A DNA stretch of 64,000 bases, from the NCBI GenBank assembly GCA_018701215.1, contig JABIWH010000059.1, positions 62,001 to 126,000 on the forward strand, given 5' to 3'. This DNA comes from Rhodospirillaceae bacterium (GTDB lineage: Bacteria; Pseudomonadota; Alphaproteobacteria; GCA-2731375). This document shows positions 25,153-34,924 of this stretch, piece by piece (within the stretch, counting starts at the first letter, position 1; each line of letters begins with the position of its first letter). Made by a program: the position numbers and the translations under genes. The notes beneath the pieces are model-generated. The model saw nothing but the letters and a program-made list of their open reading frames with translations. It was not told the origin of the DNA and did no database searches.

Positions 25153-26328
25153 ATGAATTCTGATTTTGCGCCACTGCAGGATGTTCGTATTGTTGAGATG
25201 AGCCACATGATCATGGGCCCGTCGTGCGGCATGTTTCTCTCATTCCTCGGTGCCGAGGTTATCAAGATCGAACCGCCGGAGGGCGATAAGACCCGGGATC
25301 TAAGGGGCATGGGCCGGGGCTTTTTTCCAACCTTCAACCGGGGCAAGAGGTCCGTCCAACTGGACCTAAAGTCGGCCGCCGGCATTGACGCGTTGAACAG
25401 GCTACTCGCCACGGCGGATGTATTCGTGGAGAATTTTCGCGATTCATCTTTGGCCAAAATGGGCCTGGATCCCGATGCGTTGAGAGAAAGATACCCCCGC
25501 CTGATCATTGCGTCCTGTAAGGGCTTTTTGCACGGGCCGTATGAAAACCGCACTGCCATGGACGAAGTGGTGCAGATGATGACGGGCATGGCGCATATGA
25601 CCGGGCCCACGGGTCGGCCCTTGCGCATTGGCTCCTCGGCCAACGACATCATGGGCGGACTGTTCGGGGCGCTGTCCGTCCTTGGCGCTTTGTTTGAGCG
25701 GGATAAGTCCGACGCCGGTCGTAATATTCGGATCGGGCTGTTCGAAAATTGTCTCCTGTTGGTAGCCCAGCACATGGTGCAGTTTGATATCGAGGGTACC
25801 GAGGCGCCGCCGATGCCGGAACGGGTATTCTCCTGGCCCGTCTATGACATCTTTAAGACGCGTGAACAGCGCCAGATATTCGTCGGCTCGGTAACAGAAG
25901 GACAATGGGATAAGCTGTGCAATATTCTCGGGCTGGACGAACTGCTGAATGATCCGGGGCTAAGATCCCGTACCGATCAGATCAACGCCCGTTCACGGAC
26001 AATCCCGATTTTCGAAGAAGCCATTGCCCAGCGTTCTTTCGATGAATTGCTGCCGCGCTTTGAAGCCGAGGGCATTCCGTTCTCACCCATCGCCCGGCCG
26101 GTGGAAATGTATGATGATCCCCATGTTAACCGCGAGGGCGGCTTGTTCGTATCGAACCTGCCCGAAGGCGGCAGCTTCCGCGCGCCCGGCCTGCCCATTG
26201 AAGTTGACGGCCAGCCGGTCTGCGGTAACAAGCCGGACCTGCCCGCGATAGGTGAAGACACGACGGAAATCCTCGGCAGGCTAGGCTTAACCGCGGCAGA
26301 GGCCCGCAAAGCAAGCGGGTCCGCCTGA
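25153..26328 (+). CDS. CaiB/BaiF family (class III) CoA-transferase
   Basis: 391 residues, the usual family size. FAPLQDVRIVEMSHMIMGPSC at the N-terminus in two parts, FLGAEVIKIEPPEGDKTR, FFPTFNRGKRSVQLDLKS, LIIASCKGFLHGPYENRTAMDEVVQMMTG read in segments, and a nucleotide-binding loop. The Asp of the family (in the GxxxxxxAxDxxxQxxxG region, here AMDEVVQMM) forms the CoA-carboxylate anhydride. It moves CoA between carboxylic acids during catabolism; donor and acceptor are unknown. Divergent from the SDR/amidohydrolase pair, which might be its pathway partners. Confidence 0.88.
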   Translation: MNSDFAPLQDVRIVEMSHMIMGPSCGMFLSFLGAEVIKIEPPEGDKTRDLRGMGRGFFPTFNRGKRSVQLDLKSAAGIDALNRLLATADVFVENFRDSSLAKMGLDPDALRERYPRLIIASCKGFLHGPYENRTAMDEVVQMMTGMAHMTGPTGRPLRIGSSANDIMGGLFGALSVLGALFERDKSDAGRNIRIGLFENCLLLVAQHMVQFDIEGTEAPPMPERVFSWPVYDIFKTREQRQIFVGSVTEGQWDKLCNILGLDELLNDPGLRSRTDQINARSRTIPIFEEAIAQRSFDELLPRFEAEGIPFSPIARPVEMYDDPHVNREGGLFVSNLPEGGSFRAPGLPIEVDGQPVCGNKPDLPAIGEDTTEILGRLGLTAAEARKASGSA

Positions 26329-26336
26329 CGGATGCC

Positions 26337-27944
26337 CTAACCGATATCGCGGATAATTTCCCGTGCGGCGTTATGGCCGGGAATGCCCGTGACGCCGCCG
26401 CCCGGATGAGCACCTGAACCGCACAGATACAGGCCTTGAATAGGCATGCGGTAGTCGGCATGGCCCAGGGTCGGGCGCAGGCTGTACAGCTGGTTCAAAT
26501 CAAGGGTGCCGTGAAAAATATCGCCGCCGATCAAACCGAACTCCCGCTCCAGATCCAGGGGCGTCAGGATCTGCCGGGCAATGATGCTGTCGCGGAAATT
26601 GGGCGCAAAAGCCGTCACCGCTTCGACCGCGTCGTCGGCGGCCTGTTCACGCACCTGATCCCAGTTCTGGCCGTCGGGTAGATCGGGGTCGAATTGCTGG
26701 CAGAACATGGAGGCCACATGTTGACCTTTCGGTGCCAGGCTGGGGTCGATGGTTGAAGGGATTACCAGTTCCACGAATGGCCGCCGCGACCAACCAAACC
26801 GCATGGCATCCGCATAGGCATCGTCGAGATACCGGGTGGAGGGTCCGATGATGATGCCGCCCTGATGATGTTCGGCCATGTCATTGCCGGGCAGACAGGT
26901 AAAATCGGGTAATTCGCTGAGCGCGACGTTCATGCGCAGGGTGCCGGATTTACAGCGCCAGTTCGCCATGCGTCGGCGAAAGGCCGGTTCGACGTTATCC
27001 TTGGCCAACAGATCCAGGAACAGCAGCTTTGGATTGACGTTGGCGGCGACTGCTCTGGCGCCGATCAGGCGGCCGTCGGCGAGGCGTACGCCGTTGGTAT
27101 GCTTGCCGCTGACTTCGACTTCCGCCACCGCCGCCCCGGTTTCAATCACCACGCCGGCTGCTTCCGCCGCCTTAGCCATGGCCTGGGTGACGGCGCCCAT
27201 GCCCCCGACCGCATGGCCCCAGGCACCCGGCTCGGGCATGATGTCGCCGAAACAATGATGCAGTAGGACATAAGCCGTGCCGGGGCTGTAGGGCGAGGCA
27301 AAAGTGCCAATGATGCCGTCATAGGCGAACAAGGATTTCACTGCATCCGTTTCGAACCAGCGGCCGAGGAAGTCTACCGCGCTCATCACCATGATATCGG
27401 CCAGATCCTGTTGCGTCTCCAGATCCAGGTGGTGCAGGCGCCGGCCCGCCCGCAACAGGCCCCACAGGTCGCGCAGGCCGCCGCCTGAATTCGGCGGTGT
27501 CTCCATGAGGAAGCCGCGTAAAACATCAGCCAGGCGACCGATGGTGGCTTCATAGTCGGCCAGTTGTTCCGCATCCCGGCTTGAGATACGCGCAATCTGT
27601 TGCCGTGTACGTTCCATGTCGGGATAGGATTTCAGAAAATCACCGTCTTCCAACGGTAGAAAATTCGACATTTCCCATTGCCGCAATTCCAGGCCATGGC
27701 CGAATAGATCCAGGTCCTCGACCACCTGTCGGTTCAGCAAACCGACCGCGTAGGAGGCAACGGAATTTCGGAAACCAGGATGAAACTCCTCCGTCACCGC
27801 CGCGCCGCCCACCTGCGCGCGCCGTTCGAGCACCTTGACCGACAGCCCGCCGCGCGCCAGATAGGCGGCGCAAACCAGGCCGTTATGGCCAGCCCCGACG
27901 ACCACCACGTCGTAGCGTTCCGAATGTGCTCCCGCTTGCGCCAT
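26337..27944 (-). CDS. FAD-dependent oxidoreductase, phytoene desaturase/PYROXD2-like
   Basis: 535 residues. FAD motif YDVVVVGAGHNGLVCAAYL near residues 11-29, LERRAQVGGAAVTEE, then GGMGAVTQAMAKAAEAAG (the flavin domain second strand) and a C-terminal GLYLCGSGAHPGGGVTGIPG, which is the phytoene desaturase/PYROXD2 signature. PYROXD2-like enzymes are widespread in alphaproteobacteria; the substrate is unsettled. ATG at 27944 is used because GGGAGAG lies upstream and the extra 12 residues of the longer frame are not family-like. It converges on a CoA-transferase (8 bases apart) and is divergent from a TauD-type gene. Confidence 0.88.
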   Translation of the reverse strand: MAQAGAHSERYDVVVVGAGHNGLVCAAYLARGGLSVKVLERRAQVGGAAVTEEFHPGFRNSVASYAVGLLNRQVVEDLDLFGHGLELRQWEMSNFLPLEDGDFLKSYPDMERTRQQIARISSRDAEQLADYEATIGRLADVLRGFLMETPPNSGGGLRDLWGLLRAGRRLHHLDLETQQDLADIMVMSAVDFLGRWFETDAVKSLFAYDGIIGTFASPYSPGTAYVLLHHCFGDIMPEPGAWGHAVGGMGAVTQAMAKAAEAAGVVIETGAAVAEVEVSGKHTNGVRLADGRLIGARAVAANVNPKLLFLDLLAKDNVEPAFRRRMANWRCKSGTLRMNVALSELPDFTCLPGNDMAEHHQGGIIIGPSTRYLDDAYADAMRFGWSRRPFVELVIPSTIDPSLAPKGQHVASMFCQQFDPDLPDGQNWDQVREQAADDAVEAVTAFAPNFRDSIIARQILTPLDLEREFGLIGGDIFHGTLDLNQLYSLRPTLGHADYRMPIQGLYLCGSGAHPGGGVTGIPGHNAAREIIRDIG

Positions 27945-28048
27945 TCCACTCTCCCAACATCGCGCCACTTGTAATACCAAGCTCCACTAGCTTACCATAA
28001 GCATGAGTGCGCGTGATCTGGCGCATCAGGGAAATATGGGGAAGCTAC

Positions 28049-28876
28049 ATGACATTGAGCAATATTCGCGTGAAACCCGTGACGGCGTCCATTGGGGCGG
28101 AAATCGAGGGCGTAAATTTGGCCGAGCCGTTGAGCGATGCCACCTTTGAAGCCGTGCACGACGCCCTGATGACCCATCAGGTGATCTTTTTCCGCGATCA
28201 GGAAATGAACATTGAGCAGCACAAGGATCTGGGCCGCCGTTTTGGTGATTTGCACGTTCACCCAGCCGCACCCGGGCCAAAGGACCATCCCGAAATTCTG
28301 GTCATTCACGCGGATGAGAAATCCAAGCACGTGGCGGGCGGCGGCTGGCATACGGATGTCAGTTGCGATGTGGAACCACCCATGGGCTCTATCCTGCATA
28401 TTCATGATGCGCCCGAGGTCGGCGGCGATACGCTGTTCGCCAACATGTATGGCGCCTATGAATCCCTTTCGGACCGCATGCAGCAATTCCTGGACGGTTT
28501 GACCGCCATGCATCGTTCCGAACATGTGCACAAGGGCCGCTATGGCTTGAAGGAAAATCTGCGCGACGCCGACTACCCCGAAGCCGTCCATCCCGTGGTC
28601 CGTACCCATCCGGTGACCGGGCGCAAGGGGCTCTACGTCAACGCCTCGTTTACCACTCGGATCATGGAATTAGGCCACCACGAGAGTAACGATGTTCTGG
28701 CGATGCTGTGCAACCACATAGCCCGCGGCGTGCATTTCCAATGCCGTTATCGCTGGGAAAACAACTCGGTAGCATTCTGGGACAACCGTTGCACCCAGCA
28801 TCACGCCGCCTGGGACTATTACCCCAACGTCCGCCACGGCTATCGCGTCACGATCCAGGGCGACAAGCCTGTTTAG
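28049..28876 (+). CDS. TauD/TfdA family Fe(II)/2-oxoglutarate dioxygenase
   Basis: 275 residues. TauD/TfdA fold with the HxD iron motif in GGGWHTDVSCD (His and Asp two apart), the substrate-binding PPMGSILHIHD, and the distal His in CTQHHAAWDYYPNVRHGYR, whose last Arg binds 2-oxoglutarate. Such enzymes hydroxylate taurine, phenoxyacetates and similar acids. The ATG at 28049 is chosen by the family start (SNIRVKPVTASIGAEIEG in parts) and an upstream GGGGAAG. Its 3' end is followed by two strong hairpins. Confidence 0.9.
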   Translation: MTLSNIRVKPVTASIGAEIEGVNLAEPLSDATFEAVHDALMTHQVIFFRDQEMNIEQHKDLGRRFGDLHVHPAAPGPKDHPEILVIHADEKSKHVAGGGWHTDVSCDVEPPMGSILHIHDAPEVGGDTLFANMYGAYESLSDRMQQFLDGLTAMHRSEHVHKGRYGLKENLRDADYPEAVHPVVRTHPVTGRKGLYVNASFTTRIMELGHHESNDVLAMLCNHIARGVHFQCRYRWENNSVAFWDNRCTQHHAAWDYYPNVRHGYRVTIQGDKPV

Positions 28877-28880
28877 GGTC

Positions 28881-28972
28881 TTTCCGTCCGAGACGGAAAC
28901 GCCAGGCCAGCCCGCTCCCCCTGCCGGCCACCCACGGGACCATACTCATTGGGTGGCCGGGAGGGGAGCGGG
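28881..28972. terminator. convergent hairpin pair between TauD-type and acyl-CoA synthetase genes
   Basis: First a perfect 8-bp stem TTTCCGTC/GACGGAAA (28881-28899, 3-base loop). Then a very long stem of 10 plus 11 bp (28911-28934 pairing with 28950-28972, small internal loop). No long T-run follows on either strand, but the stem serves both converging genes and is the strongest secondary structure in this part. Confidence 0.7.
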
Positions 28973-29014
28973 CGGTCCAGAGATTAGACGTAGGTCGAAA
29001 AGACCGCAGACCGA

Positions 29015-30637
29015 TCAGCGGTGGCGTTTTTTTAGTGCTCGGAAATCGTTGATGGCGGGGTTTTCGCGGGGGTCTTCGTCCGCGTCGAAAATTTGCGCTT
29101 TCTGGATTTTCTGTGTGCCGGTGGTCGGCAGGCTGTCGACGAACAGCAGCCAGCCCGGCGCCTTGTAATAGGCCTGACGCGCGAAACACCAATCGAACAG
29201 GGCGCGGGCCTGGGCCGCATCCGCCGGCGCACCGGGCATGGCGACGATACAGGCCAGAACCTCTTCGTCGCGGATCTCGTCCTCGACCGGCAGCACCGCC
29301 ACTTGCGCGACCTGGTCATGGGATTGCAGGCAGGCTTCGATCTCGGCGGCGGCGATGTTTTCGCCGGAGCGGCGGATGATGTTTTTCTTGCGGTCGACGA
29401 AATACAGCATGCCGTCTTCACCCTGGCGTACCGTGTCGCCGGTATGGAACCAGCCGCCGCGCCATGATTTCTCGGTCTCTTCCTCGTTCTTCAGATAGCC
29501 GGAAAAGAAATGCTTGCGCGGCTTCTCGGCGTTGTAGCGGACCAGTAGCTCGCCATCCGCATCCGGGCCCACGTCATTGTCATCGTCATCGACGACGCGA
29601 GCCTCCAGGCCGGCCAGCGGCTTGCCAAAAGCCCGCGTATCGATGCGTCGTGGTTCGTGACAATCGGCCAAGACGCGGCCCGTCTCGGTCATGCCCCAGA
29701 CTTCCACCAGGGGAAAGCCAAAGCGTTCCTCGAACGGGGCATGCAACTCCGGCTCCAACCCGGCACCGGTGCCAAAGCGAAGTTTGTGTTGCTTTTCCTC
29801 CGGCGTAACCGGCTGGTTCATCAACAGCGGCGGCACCACGCCCAGATAATGCATGGCGGTCGCACCCGTGGCGACCACATCTTTCCACCAGGTCGAGGGA
29901 TGGAACCGGTCCGGCGCGATCAGGCAGCCGCCGGATAGAAACACCGCCGTGGCACAGATCGCCTGGGCGTTAACGTGAAAAAACGGCAGTGGATTGATAA
30001 TCCGCTCGGGCGCATCGAAGCTCAGCTTGCCGCCCATGGAGAGATACCAGCGCCCGCCCTGAATATAGAATTCGTTGCTCAGGATGCAGCCCTTGGGCCG
30101 TCCCGTGGTGCCGGAGGTATAGAGCAGGCTGATCTCGGTCGAGGGGCCGGGCGGGCCATCGAAGGGCGCGGGGCTAAGACGAGGCAGATCATCGGTGAAG
30201 CTTTCGAAGCGCACAACGGGCAGGGGCTTGTCCCGTTCCGCCGCCACTCTTCGCAGATCCTCGGCCCGGCTTTCCAGGGTGATCACGATGTCGGCCTCGG
30301 AGTGGTCCATCTGATAGAGCATTTCGTCGTGCCGATAATCCGGATTTATCGGTACAATGCCGCAGCCCAGGCCGTTCAGGGCCAGGTAGTGAAAAAAGAA
30401 CTCCGGCCGCTGTTCCAACAGCAGCCCGACCCGGTGGCCATGGCCAAGGCCGGCATCGGCGTATTGTTGCCGCAGCGCCTCGATCTGGACCCAGGCTTCG
30501 GCGTAGGTGAACTCCTTGCCGTCGGGGTAATAGTCCCGTCCCGCCATGGGCGTGGAGCAGAGCGCGCCTTGACCGGGCCATTTCTGGGCCGCATGGGCAA
30601 AGACTGCGTGGACCGTGTCAAACTCGGGTACTGTCAT
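29015..30637 (-). CDS. AMP-dependent acyl-CoA synthetase/ligase
   Basis: 540 residues. ANL-family adenylating enzyme: SLLYTSGTTGRPKG (P-loop), EVWGMTETGRVLAD (A5), GGWFHTGDTVRQ (A7), DRKKNIIRRSGENIAAAEIE (hinge, A8) in segments, and a C-terminal TGTQKIQKAQ, where the Lys needed for adenylation stands. It activates a carboxylic acid to its CoA ester. The start at 30637 lies 23 bases after the parC stop with AAGAGAG upstream; the longer frame overlaps parC. Substrate unknown. Probably transcribed from recO-parC, an unusual partner for a catabolic ligase. Confidence 0.9.
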   Translation of the reverse strand: MTVPEFDTVHAVFAHAAQKWPGQGALCSTPMAGRDYYPDGKEFTYAEAWVQIEALRQQYADAGLGHGHRVGLLLEQRPEFFFHYLALNGLGCGIVPINPDYRHDEMLYQMDHSEADIVITLESRAEDLRRVAAERDKPLPVVRFESFTDDLPRLSPAPFDGPPGPSTEISLLYTSGTTGRPKGCILSNEFYIQGGRWYLSMGGKLSFDAPERIINPLPFFHVNAQAICATAVFLSGGCLIAPDRFHPSTWWKDVVATGATAMHYLGVVPPLLMNQPVTPEEKQHKLRFGTGAGLEPELHAPFEERFGFPLVEVWGMTETGRVLADCHEPRRIDTRAFGKPLAGLEARVVDDDDNDVGPDADGELLVRYNAEKPRKHFFSGYLKNEEETEKSWRGGWFHTGDTVRQGEDGMLYFVDRKKNIIRRSGENIAAAEIEACLQSHDQVAQVAVLPVEDEIRDEEVLACIVAMPGAPADAAQARALFDWCFARQAYYKAPGWLLFVDSLPTTGTQKIQKAQIFDADEDPRENPAINDFRALKKRHR

Positions 30638-30660
30638 TACTCTCTTACCAATTTCGCCAA

Positions 30661-32886
30661 CTAACCAAATTTGTGATTTTTCGGAAACCCTTTCGGGGCC
30701 AATCGGCCTGCCTGACTGCGTTTGCCCAGCCACATCTCCAGATCGGTTTCCGTGCGGGTGCGTCCCCCCGCCTGGCGCCAGGTCAGACCATCCGTCAGGG
30801 TCATGGTCTTGGCATCCGCTAGGCCGCCGTCGCGATAACGTTGTAGCACCACGCCGCGGCCTCTATTCATCTCCGGCAGCTCTGTTAGAGGGAACAGCAG
30901 TAATTTGTGGTTGTCGCCGACCACCGCTAGATGGTCGCCCTGCACGGGCGCGCAGACGGCCGCCTCCACATCGCCGGAGACATTGAGAACCTGACGGCCG
31001 CCACGAGTCTGCGCCACGGTGGCCTTTTCCTCCACCACGAAGCCCCGGCCATCGGAGGAGGCGACCAGCAGCTTCCGTTCCGGGTCGTGTACCATCATGG
31101 AGATGATTTCCTGATCGTTGGCCAAATCCAACAACAGGCGCACCGGCTCGCCATTGCCCCGTCCACCGGGCAACTTGTCACAAGATAAAGTATAGAAACG
31201 GCCATTGGTGGCGAACAGCACCAGCTTGTCCGTGCTTTGGGCATGCAGCCAAAATCGGCCCTTGTCGCCGTCCTTGTAGCGCACGTCGTGGCCTTCCTCC
31301 ACATGGCCGCGCAGGGCCCGTAGCCAACCTTTCTCGGAGCAGACCACGGTGACCGGTTCCTTCTCCACCATGGCCTCGATCGGCATCAATTCGCCGGTGG
31401 GCGCATCGGCAAAGGTGCTGCGGCGCGGACCCAGGGCCGGATCGTCGCCAAAGGTCTTGCGCATTTCGCGGATTTCCCCGGTGATCGTGGCCCAGCGTTT
31501 CTCTTCCGATGCGAGCAGGGCATTCAGGTCCGTGCGCTCGGCCTTCAAGGCCTTGTCCTCGGCCCGGATTTCCATTTCTTCCAGGCGGCGCAGGGCGCGC
31601 AGGCGCATGTTCAGGATCGCATCGGCCTGGTTTTCGGTCAGATTGAAGGCCTGCATCAAGGCCGGTTTGGCCTCGTCCTCCTCGCGGATGATGCGGATCA
31701 CCTCGTCCAGGTTCAGATAACAGATCAGATAGGCGCCCAGAACCTCCAGGCGCCGCTCGATCTGGCCCAGGCGATGGTTGGAGCGGCGGACCAGGACCAC
31801 ATGCCGGTGATCGAGAAAAGCCTGCAAAGCCTCCCGTAGGTTCATCACCTTCGGGGTTTGATCGGCATCCAGAACGTTCAGATTGAGGCCGATGCGGGTT
31901 TCCAGATCGCTGAGGCGGAACAGATGTTCCATCAGCATTTCCGGTTCCACCCGGCCTGACTTCGGCTCCAGCACCAGGCGGATGTCTTCCGCCGATTCAT
32001 CGCGGATATCCGCCAACAGCGACAGCTTGCGCAGATGCAACAGCTCGGCGATTTTTTCGATGACCCGGCCCTTGGGCACCTGATAGGGGATTTCGGTGAC
32101 GATGATGTTGTAGGTGCCGCGCTTGCCTTTTTCGACCTCCCACTTGGCGCGCAGACGGAAACCGCCGCGGCCCGTTTTATAAGCTTCCAGAATCGAGCTG
32201 CGGTCCTCGACGATGACGCCCCCCGTGGGGAAATCAGGGCCGGGGATCATTTGCACCAGCTTGTCCAGGCCGGCGTTGGGAAACTTGATCAGATGCAGCA
32301 GGGCCGCACACAGCTCGCGGATGTTATGGGGCGGGATCGAGGTCGCCATGCCCACCGCGATGCCGGTGGCACCGTTGGCCAACAGATTGGGGAAGGCGGC
32401 GGGCAGAACAATTGGTTCTTCATCCTCGCCATCGTAGGTACCGCGAAAATCCACCGTGTCCAGGTCGATGCCCTGCAACAGGGCCTGAGCCACGGCGGTC
32501 ATGCGGGCCTCGGTATAGCGCATGGCGGCGGCGTTGTCGCCGTCCACGTTGCCGAAATTGCCCTGGCCGTCTACCAATGGATAACGTTGGGCAAACTCCT
32601 GCGCCAGGCGGACCAGGGCATCGTAAATCGCCTGGTCGCCATGCGGATGAAACTTGCCCATGACATCGCCGACGATGCGGGCGCATTTCTTGAAGCCCGT
32701 GTCCGGGTTAAGCTTCAGCTGCCGCATGGCGTACAGGATGCGCCGGTGCACCGGCTTCATGCCATCGCGCACATCGGGTAGCGAGCGCGACATAATGGTG
32801 GAAAGGGCATAGGAGAGGTAGCGTTCGCCAAGTGCCTCGCCCAACGGGGTATCGCGGATATCACCGCCTTCAAGAATCTCTGTCAT
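30661..32886 (-). CDS. parC: DNA topoisomerase IV subunit A
   Basis: DNA-cutting and religating subunit of topoisomerase IV, which decatenates daughter chromosomes. 741 residues, normal. SLPDVRDGMKPVHRR near residues 35-49, GKFHPHGDQAIYDALV at 77-92, YPLVDGQGNFGNVDGD, and the catalytic Tyr124 in RYTEARMT. The residue matching E. coli Ser80, a quinolone-contact site, is Gln85, and that matching Glu84 is Asp89; I believe this is common in alphaproteobacteria. The C-terminal domain is the beta-pinwheel. It follows recO by 30 bases in the same direction, a pairing seen in related genomes. Confidence 0.95.
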   Translation of the reverse strand: MTEILEGGDIRDTPLGEALGERYLSYALSTIMSRSLPDVRDGMKPVHRRILYAMRQLKLNPDTGFKKCARIVGDVMGKFHPHGDQAIYDALVRLAQEFAQRYPLVDGQGNFGNVDGDNAAAMRYTEARMTAVAQALLQGIDLDTVDFRGTYDGEDEEPIVLPAAFPNLLANGATGIAVGMATSIPPHNIRELCAALLHLIKFPNAGLDKLVQMIPGPDFPTGGVIVEDRSSILEAYKTGRGGFRLRAKWEVEKGKRGTYNIIVTEIPYQVPKGRVIEKIAELLHLRKLSLLADIRDESAEDIRLVLEPKSGRVEPEMLMEHLFRLSDLETRIGLNLNVLDADQTPKVMNLREALQAFLDHRHVVLVRRSNHRLGQIERRLEVLGAYLICYLNLDEVIRIIREEDEAKPALMQAFNLTENQADAILNMRLRALRRLEEMEIRAEDKALKAERTDLNALLASEEKRWATITGEIREMRKTFGDDPALGPRRSTFADAPTGELMPIEAMVEKEPVTVVCSEKGWLRALRGHVEEGHDVRYKDGDKGRFWLHAQSTDKLVLFATNGRFYTLSCDKLPGGRGNGEPVRLLLDLANDQEIISMMVHDPERKLLVASSDGRGFVVEEKATVAQTRGGRQVLNVSGDVEAAVCAPVQGDHLAVVGDNHKLLLFPLTELPEMNRGRGVVLQRYRDGGLADAKTMTLTDGLTWRQAGGRTRTETDLEMWLGKRSQAGRLAPKGFPKNHKFG

Positions 32887-32916
32887 GGCCTATTGTAGCA
32901 TTGTTCAGAGAGTACT

Positions 32917-33648
32917 TCATTCGGCTTGCCGGGAAATGCGTTCGACCAGGCGTTCCCGCGCCATGGGCAGCGGTCGGTTATGTGGCGCAAAAACAGCAGA
33001 TTGCAGGAAGTAGCCGGTCAGTTTCAGGCCGTCCAGGATGTCCTGGCGCACCAGCTTTTCCCCGGCTTCAGGCAGCAAAAAGCTCGGCAGCGGCAGCAAT
33101 TTCTCCTTATATGGCGAGGCGGCCTCGCGGCTGACGGCGCGGGCGGAGCGGGGCGAGACATAGGCTAGGTCCTCGGTGCTGCCAGTGGCCGCGCAATGGC
33201 TCAAATCCAGACCAAAGCCAAGCTCGGCCAGCAATCCCAGTTCGAATCGGACATAGATGGCGGCCCAATTCGGCGTGCCGGCCAACGCCGCCAGCAAGGC
33301 GGCGAAACCATCATGGATCGCCAGATGCGGTTCCCGCTCCGGCAGGGCGGCTTCCGTCACCGCCGTGGCAGCGGTCAGCCCGGCCAGGCGGTCGCCATCC
33401 GCCAACAGGGCGGCGGCATGGTCGCGCATGGCCTCCACCGTATAGCTGCCCAGATGCTCGGCCAGGCGGCCGCGCCAGTCCGCCGCCACCTGGTTGCCCG
33501 GCTGCAGTACCCCGCGCAGACGCCGCCCCGCCCCGCCCCGGACCAGGCCGGCGTGGCGGCCATGTTCACGGGTCAACAGATTGACGATCGCCGCCGCTTC
33601 ACCGTGGCGCCGCACCGATAATACATAGCCTTCATCCGACCAATTCAT
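32917..33648 (-). CDS. recO: DNA repair protein RecO
   Basis: 243 residues. N-terminal OB-fold domain with DEGYVLSVRRHGEAAAIVNL and FTREHG-like TREHGRHAGLVRG; the helical C-terminus with LGFGLDLSHCAATGSTEDLAYV has the RecO motif, although the usual four-cysteine zinc site is reduced to one Cys. RecO works with RecR and RecF to load RecA on gapped DNA. The ATG at 33648 gives the normal family length; a frame extends upstream to 34032, but overlaps the divergent CoA-transferase. It lies directly before parC on the same strand. Confidence 0.9.
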   Translation of the reverse strand: MNWSDEGYVLSVRRHGEAAAIVNLLTREHGRHAGLVRGGAGRRLRGVLQPGNQVAADWRGRLAEHLGSYTVEAMRDHAAALLADGDRLAGLTAATAVTEAALPEREPHLAIHDGFAALLAALAGTPNWAAIYVRFELGLLAELGFGLDLSHCAATGSTEDLAYVSPRSARAVSREAASPYKEKLLPLPSFLLPEAGEKLVRQDILDGLKLTGYFLQSAVFAPHNRPLPMARERLVERISRQAE

Positions 33649-33718
33649 GCCCGCAATGTAGCAGGAGATTGCGCCGCAATCCCCAATAGACGACAATCGA
33701 TGCCAAAGGAGCACATTA

Positions 33719-34924
33719 ATGACCAAGGCTTTTGACGGCGTCCGCGTCGTCGATTTCACACAAGTATTGTCCGGGCCGGTCGCGACGGCCAATCTGGCGC
33801 TGTTGGGCGCGGACGTCATGAAGATCGAGCTGCAGGGCGTTGGCGACCAGACGCGGGGTCTGATGGCGGAGGGCGAGTGGGCCCTGCGCGGCCTGGGCCC
33901 GCTGTTTATCGGTTTCAATTGCGGCAAACGCAGCATTGCGCTGGATCTGAAGAATGATGAGGCAAAAAAGGTCGTCCGCCGCATGATTGAGACGGCCGAT
34001 GTGGTGGCGGAGAATTTCAAACCCGGCGTCATGGCACGCCTTGGTTTCAGCTATGAAGACGTCAAGGCGATCAAGCCCGACATTGTTTATTGCTCGATCT
34101 CCGGCTTTGGCCAGAACGGCCCGGCCTCGGGCGCGGGTGCCTATGATGGCGCCATCCAGGCGGTCTCGGGCCTGATGTCACTGACCGGCACGCCCGAGGA
34201 GGGACCCATCAGAGTCGGCTTCCCCGTGGCGGATATGTCGACCGGCATGACGGCGTCATTTGCCATTGCCTCGGCGCTGTACCGCCGCCTGGCGACGGGC
34301 AAGGGACAACATCTGGATGTCTCGATGACGGATTCCGTGATGGCCCTGATCGGTTTCGCCATTAACCGTTATCTCGTCAACGACACGGAGCCACAGCTGA
34401 TGGGCAACCGCTCTGCCATCATGCAGACAACCACGGACGCTTATGAAACGGCGGATGGCTTTCTGAATATCTCGGTCTTCACAGATCGTATGATCCCGCC
34501 GCTTTGCCGTGGCCTCGGCCGCCCGGAATGGGCGGAAGAAGCCCGTTATAAGACCGAGAAAAGCCGGGTCGAAAACCGCATTGAAATTTATGAGGAATTG
34601 AAATCGCTGTTCAAGACCAAGCCCACCGCCTATTGGCTGAAGAGCCTGCGCGCGGAAGGCGTGCCAGTCGCGCCAATTCTCACCGTGCCGCAGGCTATCA
34701 GGGAGGCGCAAGTCAGCCACCGCGACATTCTCATGACCCTGCCCGCGCCCGATGGCATGGAGGGCGAAATCACCGTACCCGGAATGGGCTTCATGGCCTC
34801 GGAAGGCACCCCCGCGACCCAGCTGCCGCCCCCGACTCTGGGCCAGCACACGGAAGAAATTTTGACGCAGTTCGGTTACGGCGCGGAGGAGATTGTCGCG
34901 TTGAAGGACTGTGGCGCGATTTAA
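33719..34924 (+). CDS. CaiB/BaiF family (class III) CoA-transferase
   Basis: 401 residues. DGVRVVDFTQVLSGPVAT at the N-terminus, ALLGADVMKIELQGVGDQTR, FNCGKRSIALDLKN, YCSISGFGQNGPASG, and GAYDGAIQAVSGLM, where the Asp is the expected catalytic residue. Also GLPLADMSTGM-like VGFPVADMSTGMT and the late GMGFMASEGTPATQLPPPTLGQHTEE in pieces. AAAGGAGC precedes the ATG. A second, separate CoA-transferase lies at 25153, and the two are clearly different proteins. Divergent from recO; donor and acceptor unknown. Confidence 0.9.
   Translation: MTKAFDGVRVVDFTQVLSGPVATANLALLGADVMKIELQGVGDQTRGLMAEGEWALRGLGPLFIGFNCGKRSIALDLKNDEAKKVVRRMIETADVVAENFKPGVMARLGFSYEDVKAIKPDIVYCSISGFGQNGPASGAGAYDGAIQAVSGLMSLTGTPEEGPIRVGFPVADMSTGMTASFAIASALYRRLATGKGQHLDVSMTDSVMALIGFAINRYLVNDTEPQLMGNRSAIMQTTTDAYETADGFLNISVFTDRMIPPLCRGLGRPEWAEEARYKTEKSRVENRIEIYEELKSLFKTKPTAYWLKSLRAEGVPVAPILTVPQAIREAQVSHRDILMTLPAPDGMEGEITVPGMGFMASEGTPATQLPPPTLGQHTEEILTQFGYGAEEIVALKDCGAI

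Noticed and set aside
30892..32886. ParC Gln85 and Asp89 at the quinolone-contact positions (Ser80 and Glu84 in E. coli) as a resistance mutation.
   Set aside because: I believe this pair is usual in alphaproteobacterial ParC, so it is not evidence of selected resistance.
33649..34032. Upstream extension of the recO frame.
   Set aside because: It overlaps the CoA-transferase start; RecO family length fits the start at 33648.
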